From assembly GCF_000282355.1 (NCBI RefSeq), contig NZ_AKJL01000156.1, positions 17,187-81,186 of the forward strand: a stretch of 64,000 nt of DNA. The letters are read 5' to 3'. The notes beneath the pieces were generated by a model. That model was not told the origin of the DNA. It was given only the letters and a program-made list of their open reading frames with translations, and ran no database searches. The DNA comes from Pseudomonas sp. GM49. GTDB lineage: Bacteria > Pseudomonadota > Gammaproteobacteria > Pseudomonadales > Pseudomonadaceae. Both the position numbers and the translations under genes were made by a program. Shown piece by piece: positions 7,537-17,832 of the stretch (positions are counted from its first letter, which is position 1; the number at the start of each line of letters is the position of its first letter).

Positions 7537-9483
7537 TCAGATTTTGAGTTGGTAGTGCGGGTAGTCGCTCAAGGAAAATCCGCCATTGAAGGTCGCGGCG
7601 GTTTTGTTGCAGATATGAATCACCGCATCGACAGCACCGCGAAAACATGGCTCCGTCCAACCGGCATCGACGGAAAATGACTCGCCGGACAAATACAAGC
7701 CTGATACATGAGCAAGGTCCCGGTTGTACTTCATCAGGCTGACGGCATCGTAGTAGGAGCCCGGTCGGTAAAGCTTGGCACAGCCCAGCGCATTTTCATC
7801 AGTGATCCAACGCTGAACCACCGCTTGATCAATGCTGATGTAGGGAGAGATTTTTTCCTGGATGTTGGCAGAGTTCATGAGTATGCGATCCAGCTCTTCG
7901 GCGCATTTTGATACCAACTCCGTATCGCTGAATGCGGCGAGCTTGGTTGCGTCATCTTCCCAGGTATAACTCAGCAGGATGCAGTCATAGCTGTAATTGT
8001 CGTTGTAGCGGTAGGTATAGACATCGTGGATAAAACTGTCGGTTACGATGGCTTGCGGGATGTTTTTGTTTTTCGAGAGAAATGATTTTTTCAGTGGTGC
8101 AAACACTTTGCAGCTAGTTTCCCAGTGTGCGGTTTTGTAGGCGTTAATCGTCTCGAAAGGAAGCATCTCCCGGGTGAAACTTTCGAGCTTGATACGAGTT
8201 TCAATCAGCCAGGAGGGTAGTGTCATGATGACCGAGTCAAAGTCATCAAATTGCTCCTGGATTTGCTCGGGTTGACTGTGTTTCCAGTTGTAATAGACGC
8301 GTATTTTTTGATTGGTCAGCTTTTCCAGTTTTGTGACGGATGAGTCGGTGAGAAGCCCATTGCTTCTTTCGAGGCAATGTTCGTAGATGGACTTTCCGGT
8401 TTCGTCGGTTTTCATAAACAGCAGGCATTCGTCCAAAGCGGCGAGGCCGATGTAGCGGGGCCTGTCGAAACTCTGCCCCATTGAGTCAAAAACGGCTTCG
8501 CTATTCAGGTAGGGCGAATCCAGTGGATCGCCGTTTGAGTCCACTCGACCATGGATCAGTTGCAATTGGCTGCTGAAACCGAAAATCGCGGTACGCAGAG
8601 GGTAGAGGCAGCAGATGTCGTAAAAAGCTCCCCAGCTACCGTCACCTATACCTATCGCGTAAAAAATTGCGGACTCTTGCGCAGACATTCCCATTCCGCC
8701 GAAATCCCCGGGTGAGCGGGCATCCCAAGCTTTCAGTGCTGGCATGCTGACCAGATCGCGGAACGAGACACTCTCGTATTTTTCAACGATAGAAGCCCAT
8801 ATGGCTTCCCATTCCTGGCTCGCATAGAGCTCAGCAACGTGGCGGGTCATACGATCGGCAAAGGCTTTCCACTTGGAATAAACCTTTTGCAATTCATCAC
8901 CGGGAGGTGGTGTGACGCCGTCTTCGTTTTTCCATATCAACATTTGCGGCGCCGATCCGCCGCCCATGCTGCCCTCCCGGAGATAGATGCCTGTCGAGTT
9001 AACCCATTGGCTACCGGGGTTGGCGAAGTCTGAAAACGCCAATTCAAATTGATTGGCGTAGTAAGCCATCAGCGACCGACCTCCTGTCGGTGGCTCATCC
9101 GCCCGGTTGAAGAAGGGCATGCGCATTGCGCCCATTTCAAACGGCGTATGGCTTGCTGCCGCGTTTCGGCTACCGGGAACGGTCAGATGCCTGCCGCCGA
9201 TGCGTCTGGATTGTTCGATGAGAGTGATATGGGTAAAACCGCAGCGATAGAGTTCTCTGGCGGCGGTCAGGCCGGTGACGCCGGCGCCGATAATGCAGAT
9301 TTTATGTTGCGGGTCAGTTGCCCTGGCGATGCCGTTTTCCTGTTCTACCAACGCGCGATAGTCAAAGCACAAATCCGGCGGATTGGGAAAGCGAGCCGCC
9401 CATTTGTTTTTAGCCGAGCGCTTTGTTCGGGCGGCCTCCTTGGCGATGTATGAAGGGTAGTTGTAGCTTGATCCGATAGTCAT
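7537..9483 (-). CDS. Flavin-dependent L-amino-acid 2-monooxygenase / amine oxidase family
   Basis: A 648-residue FAD enzyme of the tryptophan/lysine/phenylalanine 2-monooxygenase group, which decarboxylates an L-amino acid oxidatively to an amide. Evidence: dinucleotide-binding GAGVTGLTAARELY (from residue 66), FEMGAMRMPFF with the substrate-binding Arg of the family, LLSYTWEDDATKL, and C-terminal GESFSVDAGWTEPCFRGAVDA that closes the FAD site. About 60 residues, partly basic, precede the FAD fold. Start ATG 9483 has AGGGAAG. Base composition looks more AT-rich than in the housekeeping genes. It lies upstream of the amidase, so oxygenase-amidase catabolism is likely. The substrate cannot be read from sequence, and a simple L-amino-acid oxidase remains possible. 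Confidence 0.8.
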   Translation of the reverse strand: MTIGSSYNYPSYIAKEAARTKRSAKNKWAARFPNPPDLCFDYRALVEQENGIARATDPQHKICIIGAGVTGLTAARELYRCGFTHITLIEQSRRIGGRHLTVPGSRNAAASHTPFEMGAMRMPFFNRADEPPTGGRSLMAYYANQFELAFSDFANPGSQWVNSTGIYLREGSMGGGSAPQMLIWKNEDGVTPPPGDELQKVYSKWKAFADRMTRHVAELYASQEWEAIWASIVEKYESVSFRDLVSMPALKAWDARSPGDFGGMGMSAQESAIFYAIGIGDGSWGAFYDICCLYPLRTAIFGFSSQLQLIHGRVDSNGDPLDSPYLNSEAVFDSMGQSFDRPRYIGLAALDECLLFMKTDETGKSIYEHCLERSNGLLTDSSVTKLEKLTNQKIRVYYNWKHSQPEQIQEQFDDFDSVIMTLPSWLIETRIKLESFTREMLPFETINAYKTAHWETSCKVFAPLKKSFLSKNKNIPQAIVTDSFIHDVYTYRYNDNYSYDCILLSYTWEDDATKLAAFSDTELVSKCAEELDRILMNSANIQEKISPYISIDQAVVQRWITDENALGCAKLYRPGSYYDAVSLMKYNRDLAHVSGLYLSGESFSVDAGWTEPCFRGAVDAVIHICNKTAATFNGGFSLSDYPHYQLKI

Positions 9484-9637
9484 GGTTGATCTTCCCTGAT
9501 GGTGTTTGCAGGGAAGATGTTGAAGTTTTTTAAGGGGCTGCGTCTGTGGGCAGGGTTGGGTTCTCCGGCGCTCTGTATTCTGCTTTTTGCGTAGGAAATG
9601 CACCGCGAAAGAACTGCGTGGCCGGAGCAAGATTCAA

Positions 9638-9667
9638 TGTGGAAGCGAGTAGGCCCGCTCCCACATT
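9638..9667. repeat. Degenerate REP element
   Basis: AATGTGGAAGCGAGTAGGCC followed by CGCTCCCACATT: a single decayed REP palindrome between the oxygenase and the regulator genes. Confidence 0.55.
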
Positions 9668-9688
9668 GGGTTTGTGTTGGGCCTGGAT

Positions 9689-10684
9689 CTACGCAGCTTG
9701 CTGAAACTGCTGCCGGTACTGGTTCGGCGACAACTCCGTGTGCTGGCGGAACAACCGGGCGAAGAAGCTCGCATCGTCGTAACCGACTTCGTAGCTGATG
9801 GTCTTGATGCTCTTGCGACTGCCGGACAGCAAGCCCTTGGCGGTTTCGATGCGCAGGCGTTGCAGGTAATGCAGCGGTTTGTCACCGGTGGCGGTCTGGA
9901 AGCGGCGCATGAAGTTGCGGATGCTCATGCCGTGTTCGCGGGCGACGTCTTCGAAACGGAACTTGTCGGCAAAGTGTTCTTCGAGCCAGTGCTGGATCTG
10001 CAGGATGATCACATCCTGGTGCAGCTTCTGCCCGCCAAAACCGATACGTCCTGGCGAGTAACTGCGCTGTACCTCATACAGAATGTCCCGCGCTACGGCT
10101 TGGGACACATTGGCGCCGCAGAAGCGCTCGATCAGGTAAATGTACAGGTCGCATGCCGAAGTGGTGCCGCCGGCGCAGTACAGGTTGTCGGCATCAGTCA
10201 GGTGCTTGTCCTGATTGAGTTGAACCTGGGGGAAGCGTTCGGCGAAGGCATTGAAGAAGCGCCAGTAAGTGGTCGCCTCCTTGCCATTGAGCAGCCCGGC
10301 TTCGGCCAGCCAGAAAACCCCGGTCGCCTCGCCGCACAGTACGGCGCCGCGCGCATGTTGCTGGCGCAGCCAGGGCAGGACTTGCGGGTAACGTTTGCAA
10401 AGGCTGTCGAAATCGTCCCAGAACGCAGGAAGAACGATGATGTCGGCGTTTTCCAGTCCGCCATCCACCGGAATCAACACGTCGCTGAAGGTGCTGACCG
10501 GTTTGCCATCGGGGCTGACCAGGCGGGTTTCGAACGCCGGTGTCAGGCCCTGGCCCAGCTGTTTGCCGTAGCGCAGGCTGGCGAGATGGAAGAAATCCTT
10601 GGCTTGCAGGAGAGTGGAAGCGAAAACCCGGTCAATGGCCAGGATGCTGACGCGCCGCAGGGGCGTGGAGGCTTGGTTAGACAT
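9689..10684 (-). CDS. GlxA-family transcriptional regulator (PfpI-like + AraC)
   Basis: A 331-residue regulator. Residues about 10-200 form a DJ-1/PfpI-like domain (GAVLCGEATGVFWLAEAGLL at the elbow). Residues about 230-328 form an AraC-type double helix-turn-helix (FEDVAREHGMSIRNFMRRFQ; ISYEVGYDDASFFARLFRQH). Regulators of this type often control amino-acid or quaternary-amine catabolism. It is divergent from the acyl-CoA dehydrogenase gene and also directly upstream, on the same strand, of the oxygenase gene, so it could control either. As I recall, P. aeruginosa has the same regulator-dehydrogenase pair, which suggests that pairing is the older one. Confidence 0.9.
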   Translation of the reverse strand: MSNQASTPLRRVSILAIDRVFASTLLQAKDFFHLASLRYGKQLGQGLTPAFETRLVSPDGKPVSTFSDVLIPVDGGLENADIIVLPAFWDDFDSLCKRYPQVLPWLRQQHARGAVLCGEATGVFWLAEAGLLNGKEATTYWRFFNAFAERFPQVQLNQDKHLTDADNLYCAGGTTSACDLYIYLIERFCGANVSQAVARDILYEVQRSYSPGRIGFGGQKLHQDVIILQIQHWLEEHFADKFRFEDVAREHGMSIRNFMRRFQTATGDKPLHYLQRLRIETAKGLLSGSRKSIKTISYEVGYDDASFFARLFRQHTELSPNQYRQQFQQAA

Positions 10685-10830
10685 AATTCAACTTTATTTT
10701 TATAGGGGGAAGTGGTCACCAGACGGCTGGATCGTCTTATTTTTTGTCGGATGTGTCCAGTGTCCTGTATCGGAAGCGAGGCATAGTCTCTGAAGGTCAA
10801 CTCCTTCTAAAAACAAAGAAAAGGTGCCGC

Positions 10831-11967
10831 ATGATCCCCAGAACCCTGTTCAGTTCCGAGCACGAGCTTTTCCGCGACAGCGTGCGAACGTTCCTCGAAA
10901 AGGAGGCGGTGCCGTTCCATGGTCAATGGGAAAAACAAGGCTATATCGACCGCAAACTGTGGAACAAGGCAGGGGAGGCGGGGATGCTCTGCTCGCACTT
11001 GCCGGAAGAGTACGGCGGTCTGGGGGCGGACTTTCTCTACAGTGCGGTGGTGATCGAGGAAGTGGGGCGACTTGGCCTGACCGGCATTGGTTTTTCCCTG
11101 CATTCGGACATCGTGGCGCCGTACATCCTGCATTACGGCAGTGAAGCGCTGAAGAGGAAGTACCTGCCGAAACTGGTGTCCGGCGAGATGGTTACCGCAA
11201 TCGCCATGACTGAACCGGGCGCCGGTTCCGATCTGCAAGGGGTGAAAACCACGGCCGTGCTCGATGGCGATGAATACGTGATCAACGGCTCCAAGACCTT
11301 TATCACCAACGGCTACCTGGCCGATCTGGTGATCGTCGTCGCCAAGACCGATCCGAAGGCCGGTGCGAAGGGCACCAGTTTGTTTCTGGTGGAAGCCAAT
11401 ACGCCAGGTTTCGACAAGGGCAAGCGCCTGGAGAAGGTCGGGATGAAAGCCCAGGATACCTCGGAGCTGTTCTTCCAGGACGTGCGTGTGCCCAAGGAAA
11501 ACCTGCTGGGCCAGGCCGGGATGGGGTTTGCCTACCTGATGCAGGAGTTGCCCCAGGAACGCCTTACCGTGGCCGTTGGCGGGCTGGCTTCAGCCGAAGC
11601 GGCGCTGCAATGGACGCTGGACTACACCCGCGAGCGCAAGGCGTTCGGCAAGTCGATCGCGGATTTTCAGAATACCCGGTTCAAGCTGGCGGAGATGGCC
11701 ACGGAAATCCAGATCGGCCGGGTCTTCGTCGACCGCTGCCTGGAACTGCACCTGAAAGGAAAGCTCGACGTGCCGACGGCGGCCATGGCCAAGTACTGGG
11801 GCACTGACCTGCAATGCAAGGTGCTCGATGAATGCGTGCAGTTGCACGGTGGCTACGGATTCATGTGGGAGTACCCGATTGCCCGGGCGTGGGCGGATGC
11901 GCGGGTGCAGCGGATCTATGCCGGGACGAACGAGATCATGAAGGAGATCATTGCGCGGTCGCTTTGA
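10831..11967 (+). CDS. Acyl-CoA dehydrogenase
   Basis: A 378-residue FAD enzyme that introduces the alpha-beta double bond in an acyl-CoA. The family signatures are AMTEPGAGSDLQGV (about residues 126-139) and the C-terminal GGYGFMWEYPIAR followed by IYAGTNEIMKE. The GTNE form is typical of the long-chain/branched type, but the chain specificity cannot be read. The start ATG 10831 follows AAAGAAAAGG. The gene stands alone downstream of the divergent GlxA-type regulator and ends before a REP pair. Confidence 0.93.
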   Translation: MIPRTLFSSEHELFRDSVRTFLEKEAVPFHGQWEKQGYIDRKLWNKAGEAGMLCSHLPEEYGGLGADFLYSAVVIEEVGRLGLTGIGFSLHSDIVAPYILHYGSEALKRKYLPKLVSGEMVTAIAMTEPGAGSDLQGVKTTAVLDGDEYVINGSKTFITNGYLADLVIVVAKTDPKAGAKGTSLFLVEANTPGFDKGKRLEKVGMKAQDTSELFFQDVRVPKENLLGQAGMGFAYLMQELPQERLTVAVGGLASAEAALQWTLDYTRERKAFGKSIADFQNTRFKLAEMATEIQIGRVFVDRCLELHLKGKLDVPTAAMAKYWGTDLQCKVLDECVQLHGGYGFMWEYPIARAWADARVQRIYAGTNEIMKEIIARSL

Positions 11968-11990
11968 TCTGAGTTGGGCAGGCCAGACGC

Positions 11991-12060
11991 CATCGCGGGC
12001 AAGCCCGCTCCCACAGGTACAGCGTAGTCCTTGTGGGAGCGGGCTTGCCCGCGAATGGGT
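11991..12060. repeat. REP pair (REPIN)
   Basis: CATCGCGGGCAAGCCCGCTC and its inverted copy GAGCGGGCTTGCCCGCGAAT, separated by about 20 bases, between two convergent genes. Confidence 0.9.
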
Positions 12061-12071
12061 TTAGAGATCAA

Positions 12072-13112
<1,041 letters not shown>

Positions 13113-13287
13113 CGGGTGCTCCTTGGGCAAAACAATCATAAAAGCAGGTTGAATTATTTTTCGCAATCTGCATAATTGCGCACCTCTTTCTGCAGTGGAA
13201 GTGATGCGCCGCCGCCGAAGAATCTTGCCGTTGAACGGACGCGCCGACCCGAGCCCCCGAAAGCGTCTGTATCCGGCTGCCTTTGAC

Positions 13288-13316
13288 TTGTCAAAGTACG
13301 CACTATTCAGTAAGAT
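13288..13316 (+). promoter_or_regulatory. Probable sigma-70 promoter of rplM-rpsI
   Basis: TTGTCA (13288-13293), 17-base spacer, TAAGAT (13311-13316), about 40 bases upstream of the rplM start codon. Confidence 0.5.
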
Positions 13317-13357
13317 CCGCCGTCTAATTTACAGGGCGGCCCCTGAGGCTATAAAGA

Positions 13358-13786
13358 ATGAAAACTTTTACTGCTAAACCGGAAACAGTAAAGCGCGACT
13401 GGTTTGTCGTCGACGCTGCTGGTCAGACCCTGGGTCGTCTGGCCACCGAAATCGCGAGCCGTCTGCGTGGCAAGCACAAGCCTGAGTACACTCCTCACGT
13501 TGACACCGGCGACTACATCGTCGTAATCAACGCTGAGCAGATCCGTGTTACCGGTGCTAAAACCACTGACAAAATGTACTACTCCCACTCCGGTTTCCCG
13601 GGCGGCATCAAGTCGATCAACTTTGAAAAGCTGATCGCCAAGGCCCCTGAGCGCGTGATCGAGACCGCGGTCAAAGGCATGCTGCCTAAGAACCCGCTGG
13701 GTCGCGACATGTACCGTAAGCTGAAAGTCTATGCGGGCGCTGCACACCCTCATACTGCTCAGCAGCCCCAAGAACTGAAGATTTAA
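13358..13786 (+). CDS. rplM: 50S ribosomal protein L13
   Basis: A 142-residue ribosomal protein of the large subunit, an early assembly protein. Typical L13 sequence throughout: [20 protein letters not shown], the [14 protein letters not shown] loop and [21 protein letters not shown]. It forms a two-gene operon with rpsI, 14 bases downstream. Confidence 0.98.
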   Translation: MKTFTAKPETVKRDWFVVDAAGQTLGRLATEIASRLRGKHKPEYTPHVDTGDYIVVINAEQIRVTGAKTTDKMYYSHSGFPGGIKSINFEKLIAKAPERVIETAVKGMLPKNPLGRDMYRKLKVYAGAAHPHTAQQPQELKI

Positions 13787-13800
13787 CGGAATAGTTCATT

Positions 13801-14193
13801 ATGTCGGCGACTCAAAATTACGGCACTGGCCGTCGCAAGACCGCAACCGCACGCGTTTTCCTGCGTCCGGGTACTGGTAACATCTCCATCAACAACCGTT
13901 CGCTGGATAATTTCTTCGGCCGCGAAACTGCCCGCATGGTAGTTCGTCAGCCGCTGGAATTGACTGAGACTGTCGAGAAGTTCGACATCTACGTCACCGT
14001 GATCGGCGGTGGTGTAAGTGGTCAGGCTGGCGCAATCCGCCACGGCATCACTCGCGCTCTGATGGACTACGACGAGACTCTGCGCAGCGCCCTGCGTAAA
14101 GCCGGCTTCGTAACCCGCGATGCTCGTGAAGTTGAACGTAAGAAAGTCGGTCTGCGTAAAGCGCGTAAGCGTCCGCAGTACTCGAAGCGTTAA
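13801..14193 (+). CDS. rpsI: 30S ribosomal protein S9
   Basis: A 130-residue small-subunit protein with the conserved [14 protein letters not shown] start and the basic tail ending in QYSKR, whose final Arg contacts the P-site tRNA. It is co-transcribed with rplM and followed by a strong terminator. Confidence 0.98.
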   Translation: MSATQNYGTGRRKTATARVFLRPGTGNISINNRSLDNFFGRETARMVVRQPLELTETVEKFDIYVTVIGGGVSGQAGAIRHGITRALMDYDETLRSALRKAGFVTRDAREVERKKVGLRKARKRPQYSKR

Positions 14194-14215
14194 TTCGCTT
14201 TCACGTTCAAAAAAG

Positions 14216-14251
14216 AACGCCCAGTTTCCTCACGGAGCTGGGCGTTTTTTT
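14216..14251 (+). terminator. Terminator of rplM-rpsI
   Basis: Stem AACGCCCAG / CTGGGCGTT with a 13-base loop and a run of seven T. Confidence 0.92.
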
Positions 14252-14288
14252 GTGCCTGCGATTTATCAAAGAATTGCGCTGTGACAAC

Positions 14289-14315
14289 TTGCCACATCCG
14301 TAGACGCCCTATACT
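14289..14315 (+). promoter_or_regulatory. Possible promoter of petABC
   Basis: A good -10 box TATACT (14310-14315) with a weak TTGCCA (14289-14294) at a short 15-base spacing, about 145 bases before petA. Confidence 0.4.
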
Positions 14316-14461
14316 ACAAGGCTTGGGGGTGATGGGTTCCGGTAATTACCTTGTCAGAATTGGGGCTTTTCATTACCATTCGGCAAAATTTTTATAAGTA
14401 CACAGATTTACTTAGTAGATGCCTGATTTAACAGGCCACAAAGCTGATGGGAGAGGACTGA

Positions 14462-15055
14462 ATGAGCAATGACGGCGTGAATGCAGGCCGGCGTCGCTTC
14501 TTGGTAGCAGCCACATCCGTGGTGGGTGCTGCAGGAGCGGTGGGGGCTGCGGTCCCGTTCGTGGGGTCATGGTTTCCCAGTGCCAAGGCGAAAGCCGCAG
14601 GTGCACCGGTGAAAGTGAATGTCAGCAAAATCGAGCCAGGCCAGCAGATGATTGCTGAGTGGCGCGGTCAGCCGGTGTTCATCGTCCGCCGTACACCGGA
14701 AATCCTGGGGAATCTGAAGAAGATCGAGGGCCAGCTCGTTGACCCGACCTCCAAGAACTCGACACAACCGACTTACGTTGATCCGGAAACCCGTTCGATC
14801 AAGCCTGAGGTTCTGCTGCTGATTGGTATCTGCACGCACTTGGGTTGCTCGCCGACCTTCCGTCCCGAAGTGGCACCTGCGGATCTGGGTAAAGACTGGG
14901 TAGGCGGTTATTTCTGCCCTTGCCACGGTTCCCACTACGATCTGGCTGGCCGCGTCTACAAGTCGCAACCTGCGCCTTTGAACCTGCCAGTTCCCCCGCA
15001 TTCCTATGAGACCGACGACATCATTGTCATTGGCGTCGATACGGAGAAAGCGTGA
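14462..15055 (+). CDS. petA: Ubiquinol--cytochrome c reductase, Rieske iron-sulfur subunit
   Basis: This is the 2Fe-2S subunit of respiratory complex III (197 residues). It starts with a twin-arginine-type signal anchor (RRRFLVAATSVVGAAGAVGA). The cluster ligands are in CTHLGC (residues 124-129) and CPCHGS (152-157). The periplasmic head is tethered by the N-terminal helix. It heads the petABC operon; its TGA overlaps the petB ATG. Confidence 0.97.
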   Translation: MSNDGVNAGRRRFLVAATSVVGAAGAVGAAVPFVGSWFPSAKAKAAGAPVKVNVSKIEPGQQMIAEWRGQPVFIVRRTPEILGNLKKIEGQLVDPTSKNSTQPTYVDPETRSIKPEVLLLIGICTHLGCSPTFRPEVAPADLGKDWVGGYFCPCHGSHYDLAGRVYKSQPAPLNLPVPPHSYETDDIIVIGVDTEKA

Positions 15056-16266
15056 TGAGCAAGTTCATGGATTGGGTTGACGCGCGCTTTCCCGCAACCA
15101 AGATGTGGGAAGACCATCTCAGCAAGTATTACGCTCCGAAGAACTTCAACTTCTTCTATTTCTTTGGCTCCCTGGCGCTGCTCGTCCTGGTCAACCAGAT
15201 CGTTACTGGTGTCTGGCTGACCATGAGCTATAACCCGTCGGCGGAAGAGGCGTTTGCCTCCGTCGAATACATCATGCGCGACGTCGAGTACGGCTCGATC
15301 CTGCGTCTGCTGCACTCCACCGGCGCTTCGGCGTTCTTCATCGTGGTCTATCTGCACATGTTCCGTGGCCTGCTCTACGGTTCGTACCAGAAGCCGCGTG
15401 AACTGGTGTGGGTCTTCGGCATGCTGATCTATCTGGCGCTGATGGCCGAAGCCTTCATGGGTTACCTGCTGCCGTGGGGTCAGATGTCCTACTGGGGTGC
15501 CCAGGTAATCATTTCGCTGTTTGGTGCGATTCCGGTCATCGGCAACGACCTGACCCAGTGGATTCGTGGTGACTACCTGATTTCCGGTATTACCCTGAAC
15601 CGCTTCTTCGCCTTGCACGTGGTTGCCCTGCCGATCGTTATCCTGGGTCTGGTGGTGCTACACATCCTGGCGTTGCACGAAGTTGGTTCGAACAACCCGG
15701 ACGGCGTGGACATCAAGAAACACAAGGACGAAAACGGCATACCGCTGGACGGCATTGCCTTCCACCCGTACTACACCGTGAAAGATATCGTCGGCGTGGT
15801 GGTGTTCCTGTTCATCTTCTGCTCGATCGTGTTCTTCTTCCCGGAAATGGGCGGTTACTTCCTCGAAAAGCCGAACTTTGAAGTGGCGAACGCCTTCAAG
15901 ACTCCAGAGCACATCGCTCCGGTCTGGTACTTCACCCCGTTCTACGCCATCTTGCGCGCGGTTCCGGACAAGCTCTTCGGTGTGATCGCCATGGGCGCGG
16001 CCATTGCTGTGCTGTTCGTCCTGCCATGGCTGGATCGCAGTCCGGTCAAGTCGATGCGCTACAAAGGCTGGCTGAGCAAGATCTGGCTCTGGGTGTTCTG
16101 CATCGCGTTCGTGATCCTGGGTGTGCTGGGTGTATTGGCCCCAACCCCTGAGCGTACGTTGCTGTCGCAGGTATGTACCTTCCTGTACTTCGCCTACTTC
16201 ATTCTGATGCCGTTCTACACCCGGCTCGAGAAGACCAAACCGGTTCCGGAAAGGGTGACTGGCTGA
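15055..16266 (+). CDS. petB: Cytochrome b subunit of complex III
   Basis: A 403-residue cytochrome b with eight or more membrane helices. It carries the haem-ligand helices (LRLLHSTGASAFFIVVYLHM; FFALHVVALPIVILGLVVLH) and the quinol-site motif PVWYFTPFYAILRAVPDK, the PEWY equivalent, here PVWY. The last helices are in the same polypeptide, so it is the full-length, non-split type. ATG 15055 overlaps the petA stop, and its own stop overlaps the petC start. Confidence 0.97.
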   Translation: MSKFMDWVDARFPATKMWEDHLSKYYAPKNFNFFYFFGSLALLVLVNQIVTGVWLTMSYNPSAEEAFASVEYIMRDVEYGSILRLLHSTGASAFFIVVYLHMFRGLLYGSYQKPRELVWVFGMLIYLALMAEAFMGYLLPWGQMSYWGAQVIISLFGAIPVIGNDLTQWIRGDYLISGITLNRFFALHVVALPIVILGLVVLHILALHEVGSNNPDGVDIKKHKDENGIPLDGIAFHPYYTVKDIVGVVVFLFIFCSIVFFFPEMGGYFLEKPNFEVANAFKTPEHIAPVWYFTPFYAILRAVPDKLFGVIAMGAAIAVLFVLPWLDRSPVKSMRYKGWLSKIWLWVFCIAFVILGVLGVLAPTPERTLLSQVCTFLYFAYFILMPFYTRLEKTKPVPERVTG

Positions 16267-17048
16267 TGAAAAAACTATTTGCTGTATTGATGCTTGCTGC
16301 GCTGCCAGTGTTCGCTTTCGCAGCTGAACACGGTGGTCCTGAGCTGGAAAAAGTCGACATCGACGTTTCCGATAAAGCAGCCATGCAGGACGGCGCGCGT
16401 ACGTTCGCCAACTACTGCATGGGTTGCCACAGTGCCAAGTTCCAGCGCTATGAGCGTGTTGCCGACGACCTGGGTATTCCCCATGAGTTGATGCTGGAAA
16501 AGCTGGTGTTCACGGGTGCCAAGATTGGCGACCACATGAGCATCGGCATGCAGCCGGCGGACGCCAAGGCCTGGTTCGGTGCGGCGCCACCGGATCTGAC
16601 CCTGGTTGCCCGTGTTCGCGGCACCGACTGGCTCTATGGCTACCTGAGATCGTTCTACGAAGATCCTTCGCGCCCATGGGGTGTGAACAACAAGGTCTTC
16701 CCGAACGTGGGCATGCCTAACGTCCTGGCCGGCCTGCAAGGTCGCCAGGTCGTCGGTTGCAAACAGGTTCAGATCGTCGAAGACGGCAAGAAGCAATACG
16801 ATCCGTTGACCGGTGCGAAGCTGACTCATGAAGCGTGTGATCAACTGACCATCGTGCCGAAAAGCGGTGCCCTGACTGAAGAGCAGTTCGATGAGAAGGT
16901 CAAGAATCTGGTAACCTTCCTGGCTTACTCGGCTAACCCGGTTAAGCTGCAACATCAGCGCATTGGTACGTACGTATTGTTGTACCTGGCGTTCTTCTTC
17001 GTCTTCGCTTACCTGCTCAAGCGCGAATACTGGAAAGACGTGCACTGA
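16266..17048 (+). CDS. petC: Cytochrome c1 subunit of complex III
   Basis: A 260-residue c1-type cytochrome. It has a signal peptide (MKKLFAVLMLAALPVFAFAA), haem-binding CMGCH (residues 51-55) and a C-terminal membrane anchor (about 233-252, YVLLYLAFFFVFAYLL). It passes electrons from the Rieske protein to cytochrome c. It is the last gene of the petABC operon, and a long GC-rich hairpin follows. Confidence 0.97.
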   Translation: MKKLFAVLMLAALPVFAFAAEHGGPELEKVDIDVSDKAAMQDGARTFANYCMGCHSAKFQRYERVADDLGIPHELMLEKLVFTGAKIGDHMSIGMQPADAKAWFGAAPPDLTLVARVRGTDWLYGYLRSFYEDPSRPWGVNNKVFPNVGMPNVLAGLQGRQVVGCKQVQIVEDGKKQYDPLTGAKLTHEACDQLTIVPKSGALTEEQFDEKVKNLVTFLAYSANPVKLQHQRIGTYVLLYLAFFFVFAYLLKREYWKDVH

Positions 17049-17076
17049 TAAAGCTACAAGCTATTGCTGTTAATCG

Positions 17077-17161
17077 CGCGCGCCCAAGGGCGCCTCTGAA
17101 GATGTAGCGAACCTGGTGAACCAGTCGTTACGGGAGGCGCCCTCTGGGCGCGCTCGTTTTT
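17077..17161 (+). terminator. Long structured hairpin and terminator after petC
   Basis: Arms GCGCGCCCA-A-GGGCGCCTC (17077-17095) and GAGGCGCCC-TC-TGGGCGCGC (17134-17153) pair with one small bulge and are followed by GTTTTT. The large loop holds a second small hairpin (CTGG / CCAG at 17113-17124). Confidence 0.75.
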
Positions 17162-17198
17162 GAGCTTTCGATAATTTCTACAAGCGAGGAGGATCGCC

Positions 17199-17816
17199 AT
17201 GGGCGTGACCAATCGGTTGGCCTGTTACTCCGACCCCGCCGACCACTATTCCCACCGAGTGCGCATCGTACTGGCAGAGAAGGGTGTCAGCGCCGAGATC
17301 ATTTACGTGGAGGCTGGTCGCCAGCCACCTAAACTGATTGAAGTGAACCCTTACGGCAGCTTGCCCACCCTGGTCGATCGCGACCTGGCGTTGTGGGAGT
17401 CGACTGTGGTGATGGAATATCTGGATGAGCGTTACCCGCACCCGCCGCTACTGCCGGTTTATCCCGTGGCGCGTGCCAATAGTCGCCTGCTGATACACCG
17501 CATTCAGCGAGACTGGTGTGGTCTGGTGGACCTGATTCTGGATTCGCGGACCAAGGAAGCGGCCCGTGCGGTGGCTCGCAAAGAGTTGCGCGAAAGCCTG
17601 ACGGGTGTGTCGCCACTGTTTGCCGACAAGCCGTTTTTCCTCAGTGAGGAACAAAGTCTGGTGGACTGCTGCCTACTACCAATACTCTGGAGATTGCCGA
17701 TCCTGGGTATAGAACTGCCGCGGCCGGCCAAGCCGCTGCTTGATTATATGGAGCGCCAGTTTGCGCGTGAGGCTTTCCAGGCGAGTCTGTCTGGTGTCGA
17801 ACGCGACATGCGCTAA
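17199..17816 (+). CDS. sspA: Stringent starvation protein A
   Basis: A 205-residue GST-fold protein that binds RNA polymerase and alters transcription in stress; it has no glutathione transferase activity in the known members. N-terminal thioredoxin-like domain ([20 protein letters not shown], then [19 protein letters not shown]) and C-terminal helical domain. A strong AGGAGG precedes ATG 17199. It is followed 16 bases later by sspB, the usual operon. Confidence 0.96.
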   Translation: MGVTNRLACYSDPADHYSHRVRIVLAEKGVSAEIIYVEAGRQPPKLIEVNPYGSLPTLVDRDLALWESTVVMEYLDERYPHPPLLPVYPVARANSRLLIHRIQRDWCGLVDLILDSRTKEAARAVARKELRESLTGVSPLFADKPFFLSEEQSLVDCCLLPILWRLPILGIELPRPAKPLLDYMERQFAREAFQASLSGVERDMR

Positions 17817-17832
17817 GGCTTAAGGAGCCGCT

